Positions 5,084 through 5,453 of a stretch of 5,453 nt of DNA are shown here, one piece after another (position 1 is the stretch's first letter; each line of letters opens with the position of its first letter). The stretch is taken from the NCBI GenBank assembly GCA_003554345.1, contig PWGE01000267.1, positions 1 through 5,453 of the forward strand, in the 5' to 3' direction. Source of the DNA: Candidatus Sumerlaeota bacterium. Lineage in GTDB: Bacteria; Sumerlaeota; T1SED10-198M. The translations under genes were made by a program, and so were the position numbers. The notes beneath the pieces are model-generated. The model was not told where the DNA came from and made no database searches. It saw only the letters and a list, made by a program, of their open reading frames with translations.

Positions 5084-5453
5084 AATGCCTCAGGTGACAG
5101 GACCCGATAATCAGTGTTTTTCATATAATATTGCGGCATCTCTGATAAGTCTTCCCCGCGCAATGTACAAGTCAAAGCCGCACCTACAATTTGATGGCAG
5201 ACAACGATAATGGGACGGGGGTAGCTTTCCAGGTCGTTATTTTCAAGAAAGGTTTGTAAACGTTGCTGGACGTTGAAAATTGTTTCACCACCCGGCGGTG
5301 ATGCCTGAGTAGGATTCTTTCGCCAGGTTTCAAACATTGTTCTGTCTTTGCCCTGAAGCCGGGCCGGCTGTTTTCCATCCCATTTGCCAAAAGCTATTTC
5401 CTGGAGAAGGGGATTGGTAACTACCGGTACATGAAGACGTTTGCTGAGTATAC
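5068..5453 (-). CDS. Histidine phosphatase (phosphoglycerate-mutase-like) family protein, 5' part beyond the window
   Basis: The last 127 codons are visible and the frame is open to the right edge, so the catalytic RHG motif near the N-terminus is outside. In visible numbering, QEIAFGKWDG (17-26) is the family LxExxFGxWEG motif, and WRKNPTQASPPGGET ends in the conserved PPGGE. VVCHQIVGAAL carries the second catalytic His. The product should be a phosphomonoesterase or mutase of histidine-phosphatase branch 1. Members include cofactor-dependent phosphoglycerate mutase, alpha-ribazole phosphatase and fructose-2,6-bisphosphatase, and substrate cannot be assigned from this part. An ATG at 5337 would start a shorter product, but the upstream codons contain the family motif, so that is an internal Met. 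The stop TGA lies inside the adenosine deaminase 3' end (16-bp tail-to-tail overlap). Confidence 0.85.
   Translation of the reverse strand, partial: ILSKRLHVPVVTNPLLQEIAFGKWDGKQPARLQGKDRTMFETWRKNPTQASPPGGETIFNVQQRLQTFLENNDLESYPRPIIVVCHQIVGAALTCTLRGEDLSEMPQYYMKNTDYRVLSPEAFYRTS

Noticed and set aside
5068-5337. Phosphatase starting at the ATG at 5337
   Set aside because: The in-frame codons upstream encode the family FGxWxG motif, so the gene continues past the right edge.

Overview
The window reads as a moderately AT-rich bacterial chromosome segment with low coding density (about 63% by the calls below) and long spacers full of degenerate repeats. Nothing assigns it to a phylum. Clear AAGGAG-type ribosome sites, TTGACA/TATAAT-like promoters and the repeat-rich spacers suggest a free-living bacterium outside the well-studied groups. 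TGG is used for Trp and TGA appears as a natural stop, so the standard code fits. No phage, insertion-sequence, CRISPR or tRNA/rRNA signal was seen.

Layout: 1-604 holds no convincing gene, but carries a composite repeat (135-461, called L1). A promoter with an 11-bp palindrome over its -10 box leads into a membrane- or envelope-directed thioredoxin-like protein (670-1092). A 413-bp spacer follows. It holds a three-way-junction RNA fold (1271-1354), a weak terminator and an SD-led minigene, and ends at 5-formyltetrahydrofolate cyclo-ligase (1506-2081). A stretch of about 310 bp without an intact gene comes next. On the minus strand are two small membrane proteins: a zinc-ribbon/TM2-like protein (3466-2897), then a DUF2752 protein (2811-2395). 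Spacer 3491-4018 contains a second copy of the composite repeat (L2, 3561-3812), a 9-bp minisatellite and a GGGCAGAC-type palindrome. Adenosine deaminase (4019-5083, plus) then runs tail-to-tail, with a 16-bp overlap, into a histidine-phosphatase gene that is cut by the right edge (5453-5068, minus).

Functionally, folate one-carbon recycling (cyclo-ligase) and purine salvage (adenosine deaminase) are ordinary housekeeping. The DUF2752/TM2 pair is a recurrent neighbourhood of unknown role. The genes do not form one pathway. The most unusual material is non-coding: the L1/L2 repeats share the same module order, and a hairpin in them has changed in a compensatory way. The structured RNA lies in front of the cyclo-ligase gene, a position that in proteobacteria is often occupied by 6S RNA.
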